DNA of 64,000 nucleotides from Rhizobium sp. S152 (GTDB lineage: Bacteria > Pseudomonadota > Alphaproteobacteria > Rhizobiales > Rhizobiaceae). The notes beneath the pieces are model-generated. The model made no database searches and was not told the DNA's origin. It saw only the letters and a program-made list of their open reading frames with translations. How positions within the stretch are numbered: the first letter of the stretch is position 1; each line of letters begins with the position of its first letter. Position numbers and translations under genes: made by a program. The stretch lies in assembly GCF_030380735.1 (NCBI RefSeq), contig NZ_JAUDRZ010000002.1, positions 310,001 through 374,000 on the forward strand, in the 5' to 3' direction. This document shows positions 17,267-25,645 of this stretch, piece by piece.

Positions 17267-19389
17267 ACACGGTCCCGCAGGATCTCAGGCTTCCGGCTCT
17301 GCGAGAGGATCTGCAGATCGTGCGTGGCGGAACGAGCCTTTCCGGCGAGCCGGTGTGGATCGTGCTCGACCCGATCCGGAACCGCTTCTTCCGCATCACG
17401 TTCGAGATGTTTCAGCTGCTGAGCCTCTGGAATGTCGCCCGCTCCATGCGCGGCCTCGTTCAGGCGGTGGAAGCAAAATTCGGGCGGCAGCCGGATCAGG
17501 AAGAGGTGCAGGCTGCCATGCGGATGCTGGAGGCGAGCTTTTTCGTCAGCGAACCCATGGTGGGCTCGTGGCGCGCGTTGCATGCAGGCGCCACGAAGCG
17601 CCACTCGCTCTTCATGCGGCTTATTCACAACTATCTTTTTTTCCGCATACCGCTCGTGCGCCCGGATCGTTTCATCCGGCGCACGGCGCCTTATGTGGAG
17701 TTCGTCTTCAGCCCGGTTTTCCAAACTCTGACGGTGCTGGCGGCATTGCTCGGCCTCTATCTCGTCTCGCGCCAATGGGACGCGTTCATCGGGACCTTTC
17801 CCTATGTCTTCACCCTTGAGGGGCTGGTGATCTCCGTGATTTCGGTCGGCTTCATCAAGTCGATGCACGAACTGGGGCACGCCTATGTGGCGCGCAGGCA
17901 TGGCTGCCGGGTACCGACAATGGGCATTGCCTTCATGGTGCTGGTGCCGTTGCTCTATACCGATGTCAGCGATGCCTGGCGGCTGAAGTCGCGGTTCGAT
18001 CGCCTCAAGATCGACATGGCGGGTGTGCTCACCGAGATTCACATCGCGGTCTACGCGCTGCTTTTCTGGGTATTCCTTCCGGATGGACCGCTGCGATCGG
18101 CGGCCTTCGTGCTCGCGGCTACTGGCTGGGTGCTCAGCCTGATCGTCAACCTCAACCCGTTCATGCGGTTTGACGGCTACTACATCTTCGCCGATCTGCT
18201 CGGCGTCGAAAATCTGCAGCCGCGCGCCTTCAGACATTTGCGCTGGCGTATCCGCCACCTGCTTTTCAACACCGACGAGGAGAGTCCGGATCGTTTCGGG
18301 CCGAAGCTCGATCTCGCCGTCACACTCTATGCGATCGCCACGGCGATCTATCGGCTGTTCCTCTATTTCGGCATCGCGCTTCTCGTCTATCACTTCACGA
18401 TCAAGATCGTGGGCGTGATGCTGTTTGCCGTTGAGATCGGTTTTTTCATCATTCGACCTGTCTGGTCCGAACTGCGGGAGTGGTGGCAGATGCGCCATGA
18501 CATCAAGGCAAGCCGGCGAACCTACCTGTCATTTGCTGTTTTCATCGGCCTCATCTTGCTGGTTTCCTTGCCGATTTTCAAAAACGTCTCGGCTCCGGCC
18601 GTGCTCTACCCCAATGTCTTCGCAAGACTGTTTCCGATGGAGCCGGGAAAGATCGAGAAGATAGAGGCGAAGCGCGGCGCCGTCGTGAGAAAGGGCGATG
18701 TCCTCTTCGTGATCAGCCGGCCCGAACTGCAGCAGGAGCTTCACACCACCGAGATCGAGGCGGAACTGACTGGCTACAAGCTGGCGCGTGTGCTTGCCGA
18801 CCCGCAAAATCTGATCGATCGGGGCATCCTGCAGTCGCAATTGGCAGCACTTGAGACCAAGCGGGACGGGCTCGCCCGACGTCAGACTTCGCTCGTCGTG
18901 CGCGCGCCATTTGACGGAATCATCGTCGATATGGCGCCGGAAATTCACGTGGGGCGCTGGATCAGCCGCAAGGATCAACTGGCGACGGTATCGGATGCCT
19001 CGGCCACTGCCGCGCGCGGCTATGTCAGCGGATCGGATCGGGGGCGGCTGGAAATGGGCGCCGAAGGCTGGTTCGTGCCAGACGATCTCACCCTTGCCGC
19101 GATGCCCGCCGTCCTGACGTCCGTCGCATCGTCGGGCGCCGACGAAGTCGACATCCCGCAACTCACGTCCGAGTTTCACGGCGAGATCGCGGTTCATCCA
19201 CAGAACACCCATGAACGCATGCGGCTCAGTCCTGTTTCGGCACAATATGCCATTACCGTCGATGTCGGAGGCCCGTCGCCGCAGCAGACGGTTCGAGGCG
19301 TCGTCACTCTCAGGGGCAAAGGCGAGAGCATCGCAGGTCGAGTGTGGCGTCAGGTTGTAAAAGTGCTTGTGCGCGAGGCCGGCGCTTAG
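17263..19389 (+). CDS. PqqD-like / M50 site-2-type membrane metalloprotease / HlyD fusion
   Basis: 708 residues with a GTG start inside the preceding stop. Residues about 5-105 look like a PqqD-type winged helix (peptide recognition element). A polytopic M50 protease core follows: zinc motif HELGH at 202-206 (His202, Glu203, His206) in a membrane helix, and the distal NPF.RFDGYY motif with Asp304 as the third ligand. About seven hydrophobic segments lie between 145 and 440. After the last one comes a HlyD-like periplasmic section: lipoyl half (FPMEPGKIEKIEAKRGAVVRKG), a short coiled coil and the second half (VRAPFDGIIVD). All catalytic residues seem intact. In the family, such fusions sit with HlyD/TolC genes and often near DUF4347 proteins. 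The role inferred here is recognition and processing or delivery of the giant protein's leader at the inner membrane. Confidence 0.85.
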   Translation: MNTVPQDLRLPALREDLQIVRGGTSLSGEPVWIVLDPIRNRFFRITFEMFQLLSLWNVARSMRGLVQAVEAKFGRQPDQEEVQAAMRMLEASFFVSEPMVGSWRALHAGATKRHSLFMRLIHNYLFFRIPLVRPDRFIRRTAPYVEFVFSPVFQTLTVLAALLGLYLVSRQWDAFIGTFPYVFTLEGLVISVISVGFIKSMHELGHAYVARRHGCRVPTMGIAFMVLVPLLYTDVSDAWRLKSRFDRLKIDMAGVLTEIHIAVYALLFWVFLPDGPLRSAAFVLAATGWVLSLIVNLNPFMRFDGYYIFADLLGVENLQPRAFRHLRWRIRHLLFNTDEESPDRFGPKLDLAVTLYAIATAIYRLFLYFGIALLVYHFTIKIVGVMLFAVEIGFFIIRPVWSELREWWQMRHDIKASRRTYLSFAVFIGLILLVSLPIFKNVSAPAVLYPNVFARLFPMEPGKIEKIEAKRGAVVRKGDVLFVISRPELQQELHTTEIEAELTGYKLARVLADPQNLIDRGILQSQLAALETKRDGLARRQTSLVVRAPFDGIIVDMAPEIHVGRWISRKDQLATVSDASATAARGYVSGSDRGRLEMGAEGWFVPDDLTLAAMPAVLTSVASSGADEVDIPQLTSEFHGEIAVHPQNTHERMRLSPVSAQYAITVDVGGPSPQQTVRGVVTLRGKGESIAGRVWRQVVKVLVREAGA

Positions 19390-19436
19390 GGTGAAGATAA
19401 TAACTCTGAAACCATTGAGAGCATCAGGCGTTTATC

Positions 19437-19757
19437 ATGCAAATCAAAGATCGTATTTTGATGCGATCGAAGTTTCGCGAAAGAATGACGGAAATGCGCT
19501 TCTTCAGAAAGAAGATGAGTTATGCCAGAGGACGATGGCAACGTGACGACGCCGGGCAGGCTTATGCCAGTCACGGTCGTTTTCGGCTGACGATCAAGCA
19601 GGCAAACGAGCGCTGGTTCTATCGCGTATCCGATCTGAACGGAGAGCTGCCGCCGGTCGACAGTCGGCCTTTTCCGAGCGAGGAAGAAACCCTGAACGCC
19701 GCCCAGTCCGAGCTGGATGACCGCGCAGGTGAGCCGGAAATGCGGCCCGAATACTGA
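19437..19757 (+). CDS. Small hypothetical protein after the export operon
   Basis: 106 residues, not recognised. The N-terminal 30 residues are very basic (Arg/Lys-rich), the rest soluble with an RWFYRVSDLNGE-like strand pattern and an acidic C-terminus. There is no signal peptide or membrane span. It begins 47 bp after the M50 gene in the same direction, so it could be co-transcribed. The ribosome site is weak; an internal ATG at 19515 is a possible start. Protein-like composition makes it more likely real than not, but no function can be given. Confidence 0.45.
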   Translation: MQIKDRILMRSKFRERMTEMRFFRKKMSYARGRWQRDDAGQAYASHGRFRLTIKQANERWFYRVSDLNGELPPVDSRPFPSEEETLNAAQSELDDRAGEPEMRPEY

Positions 19758-19771
19758 TCGCAGTCGGCTGA

Positions 19772-20098
19772 TCAGCAAGACCGGTCGGCGTAGGGGCTGT
19801 GCTCGCGGCAGAAGTCCAGATCGGCAGGCATAAAGGAAGCAGAGCCGACCGTTTCCGAAACCGATCCGACCGTCGCATTGTCGATCGAAGAACCCGCCGG
19901 TCCGGCGAAGTGGGCCATCACTCCGGCGGCGCTCAATAGCAGGAGCGCAGCGACGATGATAAAACGCTCGGCAATCGTCGGGCGGTTGGCAGTCACCCGC
20001 TCCGCATAGGCTCGCCCGGCTGAACCGCTTTGTTCCGTGTCCGCTGAAAATCTGATGGCGTCGCAGTGGGTGGAATTATCGTTCTCGAAAATTGTCAT
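19772..20098 (-). CDS. Small single-span membrane protein, unknown function
   Basis: 108 residues from ATG 20098, which has GGGAG about 10 bases upstream; the longer in-frame start at 20221 lacks one. The first 60 residues are polar, then one hydrophobic segment (FIIVAALLLLSAAGVMAHFA, about 63-82), then a short Ser/Gly-rich tail with two cysteines near the end (DFCREHSPYADRSC). The profile fits a small inner-membrane protein with a periplasmic tail that may form a disulfide. It converges on the preceding small gene with only 14 bp between stops. No family recognised. Confidence 0.5.
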   Translation of the reverse strand: MTIFENDNSTHCDAIRFSADTEQSGSAGRAYAERVTANRPTIAERFIIVAALLLLSAAGVMAHFAGPAGSSIDNATVGSVSETVGSASFMPADLDFCREHSPYADRSC

Positions 20099-20234
20099 CT
20101 TTTTTACTCCCGCCAATTCGGTATCAGCCCCGTTCATCAGGCGATGTGTCGCGGCTTCCGTCAGGCAGGCTGCATGTGTGCCCGATGAGGCCGGATTAGA
20201 AGACCAGATCGCCGAACTCACTGTTCATAAAATC

Positions 20235-20248
20235 GAACCAATCGGTTC
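20235..20248. promoter_or_regulatory. Short dyad upstream of the amidase operon
   Basis: GAACC (20235-20239) and GGTTC (20244-20248) form an inverted repeat around AATC, in the 212-bp divergent gap between the small membrane-protein gene and the amidase gene. Possible operator for either unit; no regulator gene is adjacent. Confidence 0.35.
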
Positions 20249-20310
20249 AATCAGGTTTAAGGGCTTGGCTTGACGACGAAATTCGGCTTAGGTCTGTTGT
20301 CTGCAGGTTC

Positions 20311-21693
20311 ATGGATATCGTTATGGCGAACTCCTTCGGTGCGATGTCGATCGCGCAACTATCGCTCCTTATTCAACGCGGCGCTGTCGATCCGGTCGAG
20401 GTGGCCGAGAGTGTCTTCGACGCTATCGCCACACATGGCGACCCCGCCATTTTCACGGTGCTGCTGAAAGACCGGGCGATTGAGGAGGCGCGGGCATCGT
20501 CGGCGCGGTTGAAGGCTGGTCGTTCGCTCGGATTGCTCGACGGCATTCCGGTCGCCTGGAAGGATCTCTTCGACATCGAAGGCATCGCGACCACGGCCGG
20601 ATCGAGGATTTTCAAGGCCAGCCCCGCTGCTACGACGGATGCGGCAGTTGTCACGACGCTGAGAAAGGCTGGTATGATCGCCATCGGCCGGACCAATATG
20701 AGCGAATTCGCGTTCTCGGGGCTTGGTATCAACCCGCATTACGGCTCACCGCGCAATCCGCGAGGGACGGATGTTCCGCGCATCACCGGCGGATCCTCTT
20801 CGGGCGCCGGCGCGGCGGTGGCCGCCGGTCTGGTGCCGGTCGCGATGGGCACGGACACCGGCGGCTCGGTCCGTATCCCCGCCGCCTTCAACGGCATCGT
20901 CGGCTACAAGGCGACGCATGGGCGCTATGCGATGGACGGGGTGTTCCCGTTGTCTAAGACGCTGGATTCGCTGGGACCGCTTTGCCGCACGGTGCAGGAC
21001 GCGGTCTGGGTCGATGCGGCCATGCGTGGACAGAGCGTGTCGGCGATCGGGCTGCGTGCGGTGAAGGATATCGATATCGTCGTGCCCGAGAATGTGGTGT
21101 TCGACGGTGCGGAAGTCGGAGTTGTGGCGGCATTCGAGGCGGCGCTGGAGCGGCTCGCCACCGCCGGTGCATCGGTCCGCCGCATCAAGATTCCCGCGTT
21201 TGACGATCTGCTCGCGGTCATGGCGAAGCACGGTGCCCTCGTTACCGCTGAGGCGTTCGCCTTGCATCGCGAGCGGCTTGTCGGTCCGCAGGCCGCCGAA
21301 ATGGACCATCGTGTGGTTGTGCGCACGCGGCTTGGCGAAAAGATCAGCCTGCCCGATTACCTTGCGATCCTCGACGCGCGCGAGCGCCTGATCGCAGATG
21401 CAAGGCGCCTGATCGGAAGCAGCTTCGTGGCCTACCCATCGGTCGCTCACGTCGCGCCGCCGATCGCGCCGCTCGAAAAGGATGACGACCTTTTCTTCGC
21501 GACGAACGCCAGAACGCTGCGCAACACGCTGTTAGGAAACTTCCTTGACTGGTGCGGCGTGTCGATCCCTTGCGGCACGGGCGATGCCGGGATGCCGGTT
21601 GGTTTCCTGCTGTCGGCGGTCGGCGGCGACGACGAGGCACTTCTTTCTGCGGCACTTTCGACCGAGGCGATGATCCGAGGAGATTTCGGTTGA
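20311..21693 (+). CDS. Amidase signature family hydrolase
   Basis: 460 residues, the usual length for the family. The Ser-cisSer-Lys triad can be placed: Lys84 in AWKDLFD, the Gly/Ser-rich GGSSSGAGAAVA loop with Ser162-164, and the nucleophile Ser186 in GTDTGGSVRIP. These enzymes hydrolyse amide bonds to acid and ammonia in the cytosol; the substrate cannot be read from the sequence. It lacks the GatB/GatC neighbours expected for the tRNA amidotransferase subunit, so a catabolic amidase is more likely. ATG 20326 is an alternative start. It is first in an apparent operon with an isomerase-type TIM barrel and an HpcH/HpaI aldolase, suggesting breakdown of an amide-containing compound to an oxo-acid that is then cleaved. 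Confidence 0.85.
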   Translation: MDIVMANSFGAMSIAQLSLLIQRGAVDPVEVAESVFDAIATHGDPAIFTVLLKDRAIEEARASSARLKAGRSLGLLDGIPVAWKDLFDIEGIATTAGSRIFKASPAATTDAAVVTTLRKAGMIAIGRTNMSEFAFSGLGINPHYGSPRNPRGTDVPRITGGSSSGAGAAVAAGLVPVAMGTDTGGSVRIPAAFNGIVGYKATHGRYAMDGVFPLSKTLDSLGPLCRTVQDAVWVDAAMRGQSVSAIGLRAVKDIDIVVPENVVFDGAEVGVVAAFEAALERLATAGASVRRIKIPAFDDLLAVMAKHGALVTAEAFALHRERLVGPQAAEMDHRVVVRTRLGEKISLPDYLAILDARERLIADARRLIGSSFVAYPSVAHVAPPIAPLEKDDDLFFATNARTLRNTLLGNFLDWCGVSIPCGTGDAGMPVGFLLSAVGGDDEALLSAALSTEAMIRGDFG

Positions 21694-21745
21694 GAGACCG
21701 GGAGATTGCCGCCTAGATAGAGACACGACTTTGGAGGAGGAGTTG

Positions 21746-22600
21746 ATGGCTTTGGAGTATGGACGCTTCGCGGTGTCAACGTGGTCATTGCACAGGCTTC
21801 TGGGGGTGACTTATCCCTACAGCCCCGACCCGGGTAAAAGTGGGGAGCGGCGCGAGACCTATGGACCGGAGGGTGCTGCATTGCTGGATATCCCGGCGCG
21901 GCTTGCGGAACGCGGCATGTATCGCTTGGAAATCTGCTCGTTTCATCTGCCGAGCCTCGATCCAGCCTACCTCGCGCAGTTGCGCGGCGCGCTGGATCGC
22001 GCCGGCGTGCTGCTGCAGACGCTGCTCGTCGAGGATGGTGATCCCAGCAATGCCGATACCGCCGAACGCGACATCCGCTGGATCGCCGAATGGATCGGAA
22101 TCGCGTCTGCATTGGGCGCCAGGCACATGCGCGTCATCGCCGGCAAGCAGGCGCCGACGGCTGAGAATCTTGAACGATCGGCCAAACATCTCGCCTGGCT
22201 CGCCGGGCAGGCGGAGGGAAGCGGGGTCCGCGTCGTCACCGAGAACTGGTTCGCTCTCCTGCCTTCGCCGAAGGAAATGAACTGGCTGCTCGACGCGCTC
22301 GATGGCACGGTCGGGCTCAATGGCGATCTCGGGAACTGGGCCGCGCCGGCACGATATGCCGGCCTTGCCGACATCATGCGCCGCGCCGAAATCCGCCACG
22401 CGAAGGCCGAATACGATACATCGGGCCTCGACGCCGCCGACTACCGCAAGTCCCTCGAGGCCTGCCGCGCCGCCGGCTATGAGGGGCCGTATACGCTGAT
22501 CTACGATTCACCCTTCTTCAGCGACGAATGGGACGGCATTCTGCTGCAGAAGGCCTTCATCGAGCAAATTCATCAGGAAAAGCAACTCGCGACCGGCTGA
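21746..22600 (+). CDS. Sugar phosphate isomerase/epimerase-like TIM barrel protein
   Basis: 284 residues from ATG 21746, with a strong GGAGGAGG site 5 bases upstream; the in-frame TTG at 21731 lies ahead of that site and is rejected. The AP endonuclease 2/xylose-isomerase-like barrel is seen in the N-terminal FAVSTWSLHRL strand, RLEICSFHLP, RHMRVIAG, VRVVTENWF (metal-ligand Glu), GLNGDLGNWAAP (Asp) and IRHAKAEYD (His) segments. These are the usual strand-end metal ligands. The family includes epimerases, isomerases and dehydratases of sugars and polyols; the substrate is unknown. It sits between an amidase and an HpaI-type aldolase gene, spaced 52 and 18 bp, so a shared catabolic pathway is inferred. 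Confidence 0.78.
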   Translation: MALEYGRFAVSTWSLHRLLGVTYPYSPDPGKSGERRETYGPEGAALLDIPARLAERGMYRLEICSFHLPSLDPAYLAQLRGALDRAGVLLQTLLVEDGDPSNADTAERDIRWIAEWIGIASALGARHMRVIAGKQAPTAENLERSAKHLAWLAGQAEGSGVRVVTENWFALLPSPKEMNWLLDALDGTVGLNGDLGNWAAPARYAGLADIMRRAEIRHAKAEYDTSGLDAADYRKSLEACRAAGYEGPYTLIYDSPFFSDEWDGILLQKAFIEQIHQEKQLATG

Positions 22601-22618
22601 GATGCAAAGGAGACTGGC

Positions 22619-23413
22619 ATGAGCAGTGCAGTGATGATCGACGACTTCGCCAAGCGTGTGAAGGCTGAGGATGCCGGGCTGATATCGGCCTGGATCGGCA
22701 TTCCCGACCCGTTGTTCGTCAATCATCTGGCTCAGGAAGCTTTCGACGCCGTCGTGCTCGACATGCAGCACGGCATGTGGGACATGACCTCGGCAGCCAA
22801 CGGCATTGCGCAGGGCAGGCTGGCTGGCAAGCCGGTGGTGGCGCGCATCCCGGTCGGCGAGTTCGCAACCGCCTCGCGGCTACTGGATGCGGGTGCGGCC
22901 GGCATCATCGCGCCGATGATCAATTCGGTCGCGGACGCCGAAGCGCTTGTGAAGGCCACCAAATATCCGCCGGTCGGCGAGCGCAGCTGGGGTCCGACAC
23001 TGGCAATGAACCATAGCGGCTTTTCCGGCAGCGACTACCTCGCGACAGCCAACGAGAAGACCTTGTCGATTGCCATGATCGAGACCCGCGTCGCGCTCGA
23101 CGCTGCCGACGAGATACTTCGCGTCGATGGCCTCGACGGCGTTTTCATCGGCCCATCCGATCTCTCGATTGCGCTTTCGAACGGCGCGAAGCTCGCTCCT
23201 GATACGGCTGACATGGATGCCGTACTCAAGCATCTTGTCGCCCGCTGCCGGGCGCACGGCAAGTTCGCCTGCGTCTTCGGCAGCAATGGCGAGCGCGCCG
23301 GCGCGTTGCTGAAAATGGGTTTCCAGTTCGTGATCGCCGGCGCCGATACGCAGCAACTGCGCGCTGGTGCCGCCAGCGCAATCGCCGCTGCTCGCAGCGT
23401 CCAGAAGCGCTGA
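22619..23413 (+). CDS. HpcH/HpaI family class II aldolase
   Basis: 264 residues. Family hallmarks are present: LDMQHG with the catalytic His51, ARIP with Arg76, metal ligand Glu155 in MIETRVAL, and Asp181 in FIGPSDLS. HpaI-type enzymes use a divalent metal to split 4-hydroxy-2-oxo acids into pyruvate and an aldehyde, in the cytosol. The precise substrate (for example 4-hydroxy-2-oxoheptanedioate or 2-keto-3-deoxy sugar acids) cannot be told. The gene begins 18 bp after the TIM-barrel gene with AAAGGAG ahead of ATG 22619, and its stop nearly touches the convergent next gene. A pathway amidase, isomerase/dehydratase, aldolase is a reasonable reading of the operon. Confidence 0.86.
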   Translation: MSSAVMIDDFAKRVKAEDAGLISAWIGIPDPLFVNHLAQEAFDAVVLDMQHGMWDMTSAANGIAQGRLAGKPVVARIPVGEFATASRLLDAGAAGIIAPMINSVADAEALVKATKYPPVGERSWGPTLAMNHSGFSGSDYLATANEKTLSIAMIETRVALDAADEILRVDGLDGVFIGPSDLSIALSNGAKLAPDTADMDAVLKHLVARCRAHGKFACVFGSNGERAGALLKMGFQFVIAGADTQQLRAGAASAIAAARSVQKR

Positions 23414-23414
23414 C

Positions 23415-24086
23415 CTATTTCGTCGCGAGCCAGATGACGTGGCGGGCGCCGCCACGTTTTCCGTTCGCGCGCACATTGATGGCTTCCGCTGTAAAGCCGC
23501 TGTCGCGCAGGCGGCGTGTGAACTTCGGATCAGGGCCGGACGACCAGACGGCGAGCACGCCGCCGGGCTTCAAGGCGTCGCGGGCGGCCTTCAGGCCGGA
23601 AAAATCGTATATCCGGTCGTTCGACTGACGCGTCAGTCCGTCCGGGCCGTTGTCGACGTCCAGAAGAATGGCGTCGAACGTGGCCTTGGAGGAGCGGATC
23701 AGCTCGCCGACGTCGCCTTCATGAACGACCGTTCTCGGATCGTCCAAGCAGCCCTTGAAGACCTCGGTCATTGGTCCGCGTGCCCAGCGCACGACGGCGG
23801 GAACGAGTTCGGCAACGGTGACTTTGGCGTCTCTGGGGAGGACGGCAAGTGCTGCGCGCAGGGTGAACCCCATGCCAAGCCCGCCGATCAGCATCGTCGG
23901 GCGGGGGCGGCCTGATATGCGGTCGAAAGTAAGCGTTGCGAGCGCTTCTTCCGAGCCGCTGAGCCGGCTGTTCATCAGCTCGTTGGCGCCGAGCATGATC
24001 GAGAATTCGCTGCCGCGCTGCTTGAGGCGCAATTCCCCCGCTTCTCCGGGAATGGGTGCGGAATCGAGCTGGATCCAGGGGAGCAT
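23415..24086 (-). CDS. Spermidine synthase-like SAM-binding fold protein
   Basis: 223 residues from ATG 24086; a longer frame to 24149 adds a poorly conserved leader. A Rossmann methyltransferase fold is visible: glycine loop LIGGLGMGFTLRAAL (about 66-80), acidic end of strand 2 (VTVAELVPAVVRWA), DVGELI, and the LLDVDNGPDGL motif, as in SpeE-type aminopropyltransferases. It is shorter than a full spermidine synthase (about 280) and has a truncated N-terminal domain, so enzyme identity is uncertain; related proteins are annotated as spermine/spermidine synthase-domain or class I SAM methyltransferases. No polyamine genes lie nearby. It is a single minus-strand gene convergent with the aldolase gene. 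Confidence 0.7.
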   Translation of the reverse strand: MLPWIQLDSAPIPGEAGELRLKQRGSEFSIMLGANELMNSRLSGSEEALATLTFDRISGRPRPTMLIGGLGMGFTLRAALAVLPRDAKVTVAELVPAVVRWARGPMTEVFKGCLDDPRTVVHEGDVGELIRSSKATFDAILLDVDNGPDGLTRQSNDRIYDFSGLKAARDALKPGGVLAVWSSGPDPKFTRRLRDSGFTAEAINVRANGKRGGARHVIWLATK

Positions 24087-24187
24087 ATTGTGTGCCTCGC
24101 GTTTGCGCGGCTCACCTAGCACAAAAAATCCTGTGCTGCGAACCTGCAAAGCAAGGCGAAGCCGTTTCGCGGTTCAGAGGCGAATGT

Positions 24188-24469
24188 CTACCGGTTGTCG
24201 ATGCACGCCTGGCGCGTTGAGACGTCGCCCGCCGTGCGTTTCTGGCAGCGCGTCCACTGGATATTGTTCGGGTTGCCGGTGCTCTCCGTCGTGAAACTGT
24301 CGATCGGGATCGAGAGGCCACCGCCCGTCTGCTGGTCGTCGGGCACCGTTCCGAGCGGCGGCGATCCGTCGAAGCGCCCGCTGGCATCCATGCCCATGTT
24401 GGCCTGCGCGAATGCCGCGCCGCCGAAGCCAAGGACCACGAGGGAGGTCATGATGATAAGCCTGCGCAT
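24188..24469 (-). CDS. Small exported protein, unknown
   Basis: 93 residues from ATG 24469 (an upstream in-frame ATG at 24529 gives no signal at the N-terminus). Residues 1-21 are a clear Sec signal (MRRLIIMTSLVVLGFGGAAFA, cleavage after AFA inferred). The mature part is Gly/Ser/Pro-rich and polar, with two cysteines near the C-terminus (RCQKRTAG, RQACIDNR) that could form one disulfide in the periplasm. No domain is recognised. It is the next minus-strand gene after the LacI regulator (103-bp gap) and before the methyltransferase-like gene, but nothing ties the functions together. Confidence 0.6.
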   Translation of the reverse strand: MRRLIIMTSLVVLGFGGAAFAQANMGMDASGRFDGSPPLGTVPDDQQTGGGLSIPIDSFTTESTGNPNNIQWTRCQKRTAGDVSTRQACIDNR

Positions 24470-24572
24470 GGTCGAAATCCCTTCAGGTTGAGACCCTTTG
24501 GGAGATAGCGCGCTGTACGCATTTTCCAACAGTGGTCGTCTAGCAAAGAGAAAGGCGCGGGAAATGCCCGCG

Positions 24573-25577
24573 CTATATTGCGCCGCAGGATTTACGGGTT
24601 ACCAGGCTGCATGGGAGGCGGCGGATACCGGGCGGAATATCCTCGCGCTTCGACAGTTGGAGGATGGCGAGGCCGGCCTGGCGGCCGAGTTCCTTGAGTT
24701 CCATGTCCACCGTCGTCAGCGATGGCCGCGTCTGCCGCGCCACGACTTCCCAGTTGTCGAACCCGACGACCGCAATGTCGGAGGGAATGGACAGATCGAG
24801 ATCGCGCAAGGCATCGATGACACCGCGGGCAATCTCGTCGCTGCCGCAGAAAATCGCATCGGGTTTGAGGCCGGCGCCGCCGAAGACGCGCTGGATCGCC
24901 TCGTGTCCCCATTCCTCCGACCAGTCGCCGAACATGACCTCCGCGCGCTCTCCCAACACGTCTCGATAAGAGGCGGCGCGGATTCTGGCGGCGAGATAGT
25001 CTTCGGGGCCGGTCACGTGCAGGATTCGCGAGCGGCCGGCTTGCAGAAGATGCTCGACGGCGAGCCGCGCGCCCTGCGCGTCGTCGGGAACGAAGGAGAC
25101 GCTGTCCTCGGGACCTTCGGCGAACGCGTAGACGATAGGGACCGGAAGCCGGGACAATTCCATGGGCGGCTTCAGGTCCATGCGCGTCGCCGTGAAGATG
25201 ATGCCATCGACCTGCCTGTCGAGAAGCGTTTCCAGATGAAGCTTTGCCAACCGCGGATCGTTGTCCGTCGCGCAGAGAAACACCGACATCCCTTCTTCGA
25301 CCAAAACCTCGGAGACGCCGGCGGCCATCGGCAGCGTCAGTCGCCCGTAGGTGTCGTTGGTGATGATGCCGATGGCATGGCTACGCTTGCTGAGCAATCC
25401 GCGCGCCAGCGCGTTGGGCCGAAAACCGATGTCCTCGGCTACACGCCTGACGCGTTCCCTCGTTTCCGGATTGGTTCGGCCGGTGCCGTTCAGCGCGTTG
25501 GAGGCCGTAGATATGCTGACGCCCGCCGCTCTCGCGACGTCGTGGATCGTGCGTCTTCGGATATCTTTTTCGACCAA
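24573..25577 (-). CDS. LacI family transcriptional regulator of the adjacent sugar ABC/GH127 operon
   Basis: 334 residues. The N-terminal helix-turn-helix is typical (TIHDVARAAGVSISTASNALNG, about 10-30, followed by the hinge helix segment RPNALARGLLS). The rest is a periplasmic-binding-protein-like effector domain (IGIITNDTYG, VDGIIFTA, DAIFCGSDEIARG, VAVVGFDNWE-type strand). It is divergent from the sugar-binding protein gene at 25758, and the gap holds two LacI-type pseudo-palindromes (25602-25645). It is therefore expected to repress the ABC transporter and glycosidase genes until a sugar inducer, perhaps an arabinose-containing sugar, binds. Auto-regulation is likely because one site lies only about 25 bp upstream of its own ATG. 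Confidence 0.9.
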   Translation of the reverse strand: MVEKDIRRRTIHDVARAAGVSISTASNALNGTGRTNPETRERVRRVAEDIGFRPNALARGLLSKRSHAIGIITNDTYGRLTLPMAAGVSEVLVEEGMSVFLCATDNDPRLAKLHLETLLDRQVDGIIFTATRMDLKPPMELSRLPVPIVYAFAEGPEDSVSFVPDDAQGARLAVEHLLQAGRSRILHVTGPEDYLAARIRAASYRDVLGERAEVMFGDWSEEWGHEAIQRVFGGAGLKPDAIFCGSDEIARGVIDALRDLDLSIPSDIAVVGFDNWEVVARQTRPSLTTVDMELKELGRQAGLAILQLSKREDIPPGIRRLPCSLVTRKSCGAI

Positions 25578-25601
25578 ATCACATAGCCTCAGTGTATTTG
25601 C

Positions 25602-25645
25602 CGAAACCTTTTAGCAGAAAAAATCGTGGTGTTAAAAGGTTTTAT
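25602..25645. promoter_or_regulatory. Paired LacI-type operators
   Basis: Two pseudo-palindromes, CGAAACCTTTTAG (around 25602-25614) and GTTAAAAGGTTTTATC (25631-25646), are inverted copies of one another; the AAACCTTTTA and TAAAAGGTTT cores sit at 25604-25613 and 25633-25642. Centres are 29 bp apart. The AAAAnnTTTT form fits LacI-family operators. They lie between the lacI-type gene and the ABC operon. Confidence 0.6.

Noticed and set aside
24498..25586. 362-codon plus-strand frame
   Set aside because: It is antisense to the LacI regulator, whose motifs are unambiguous.
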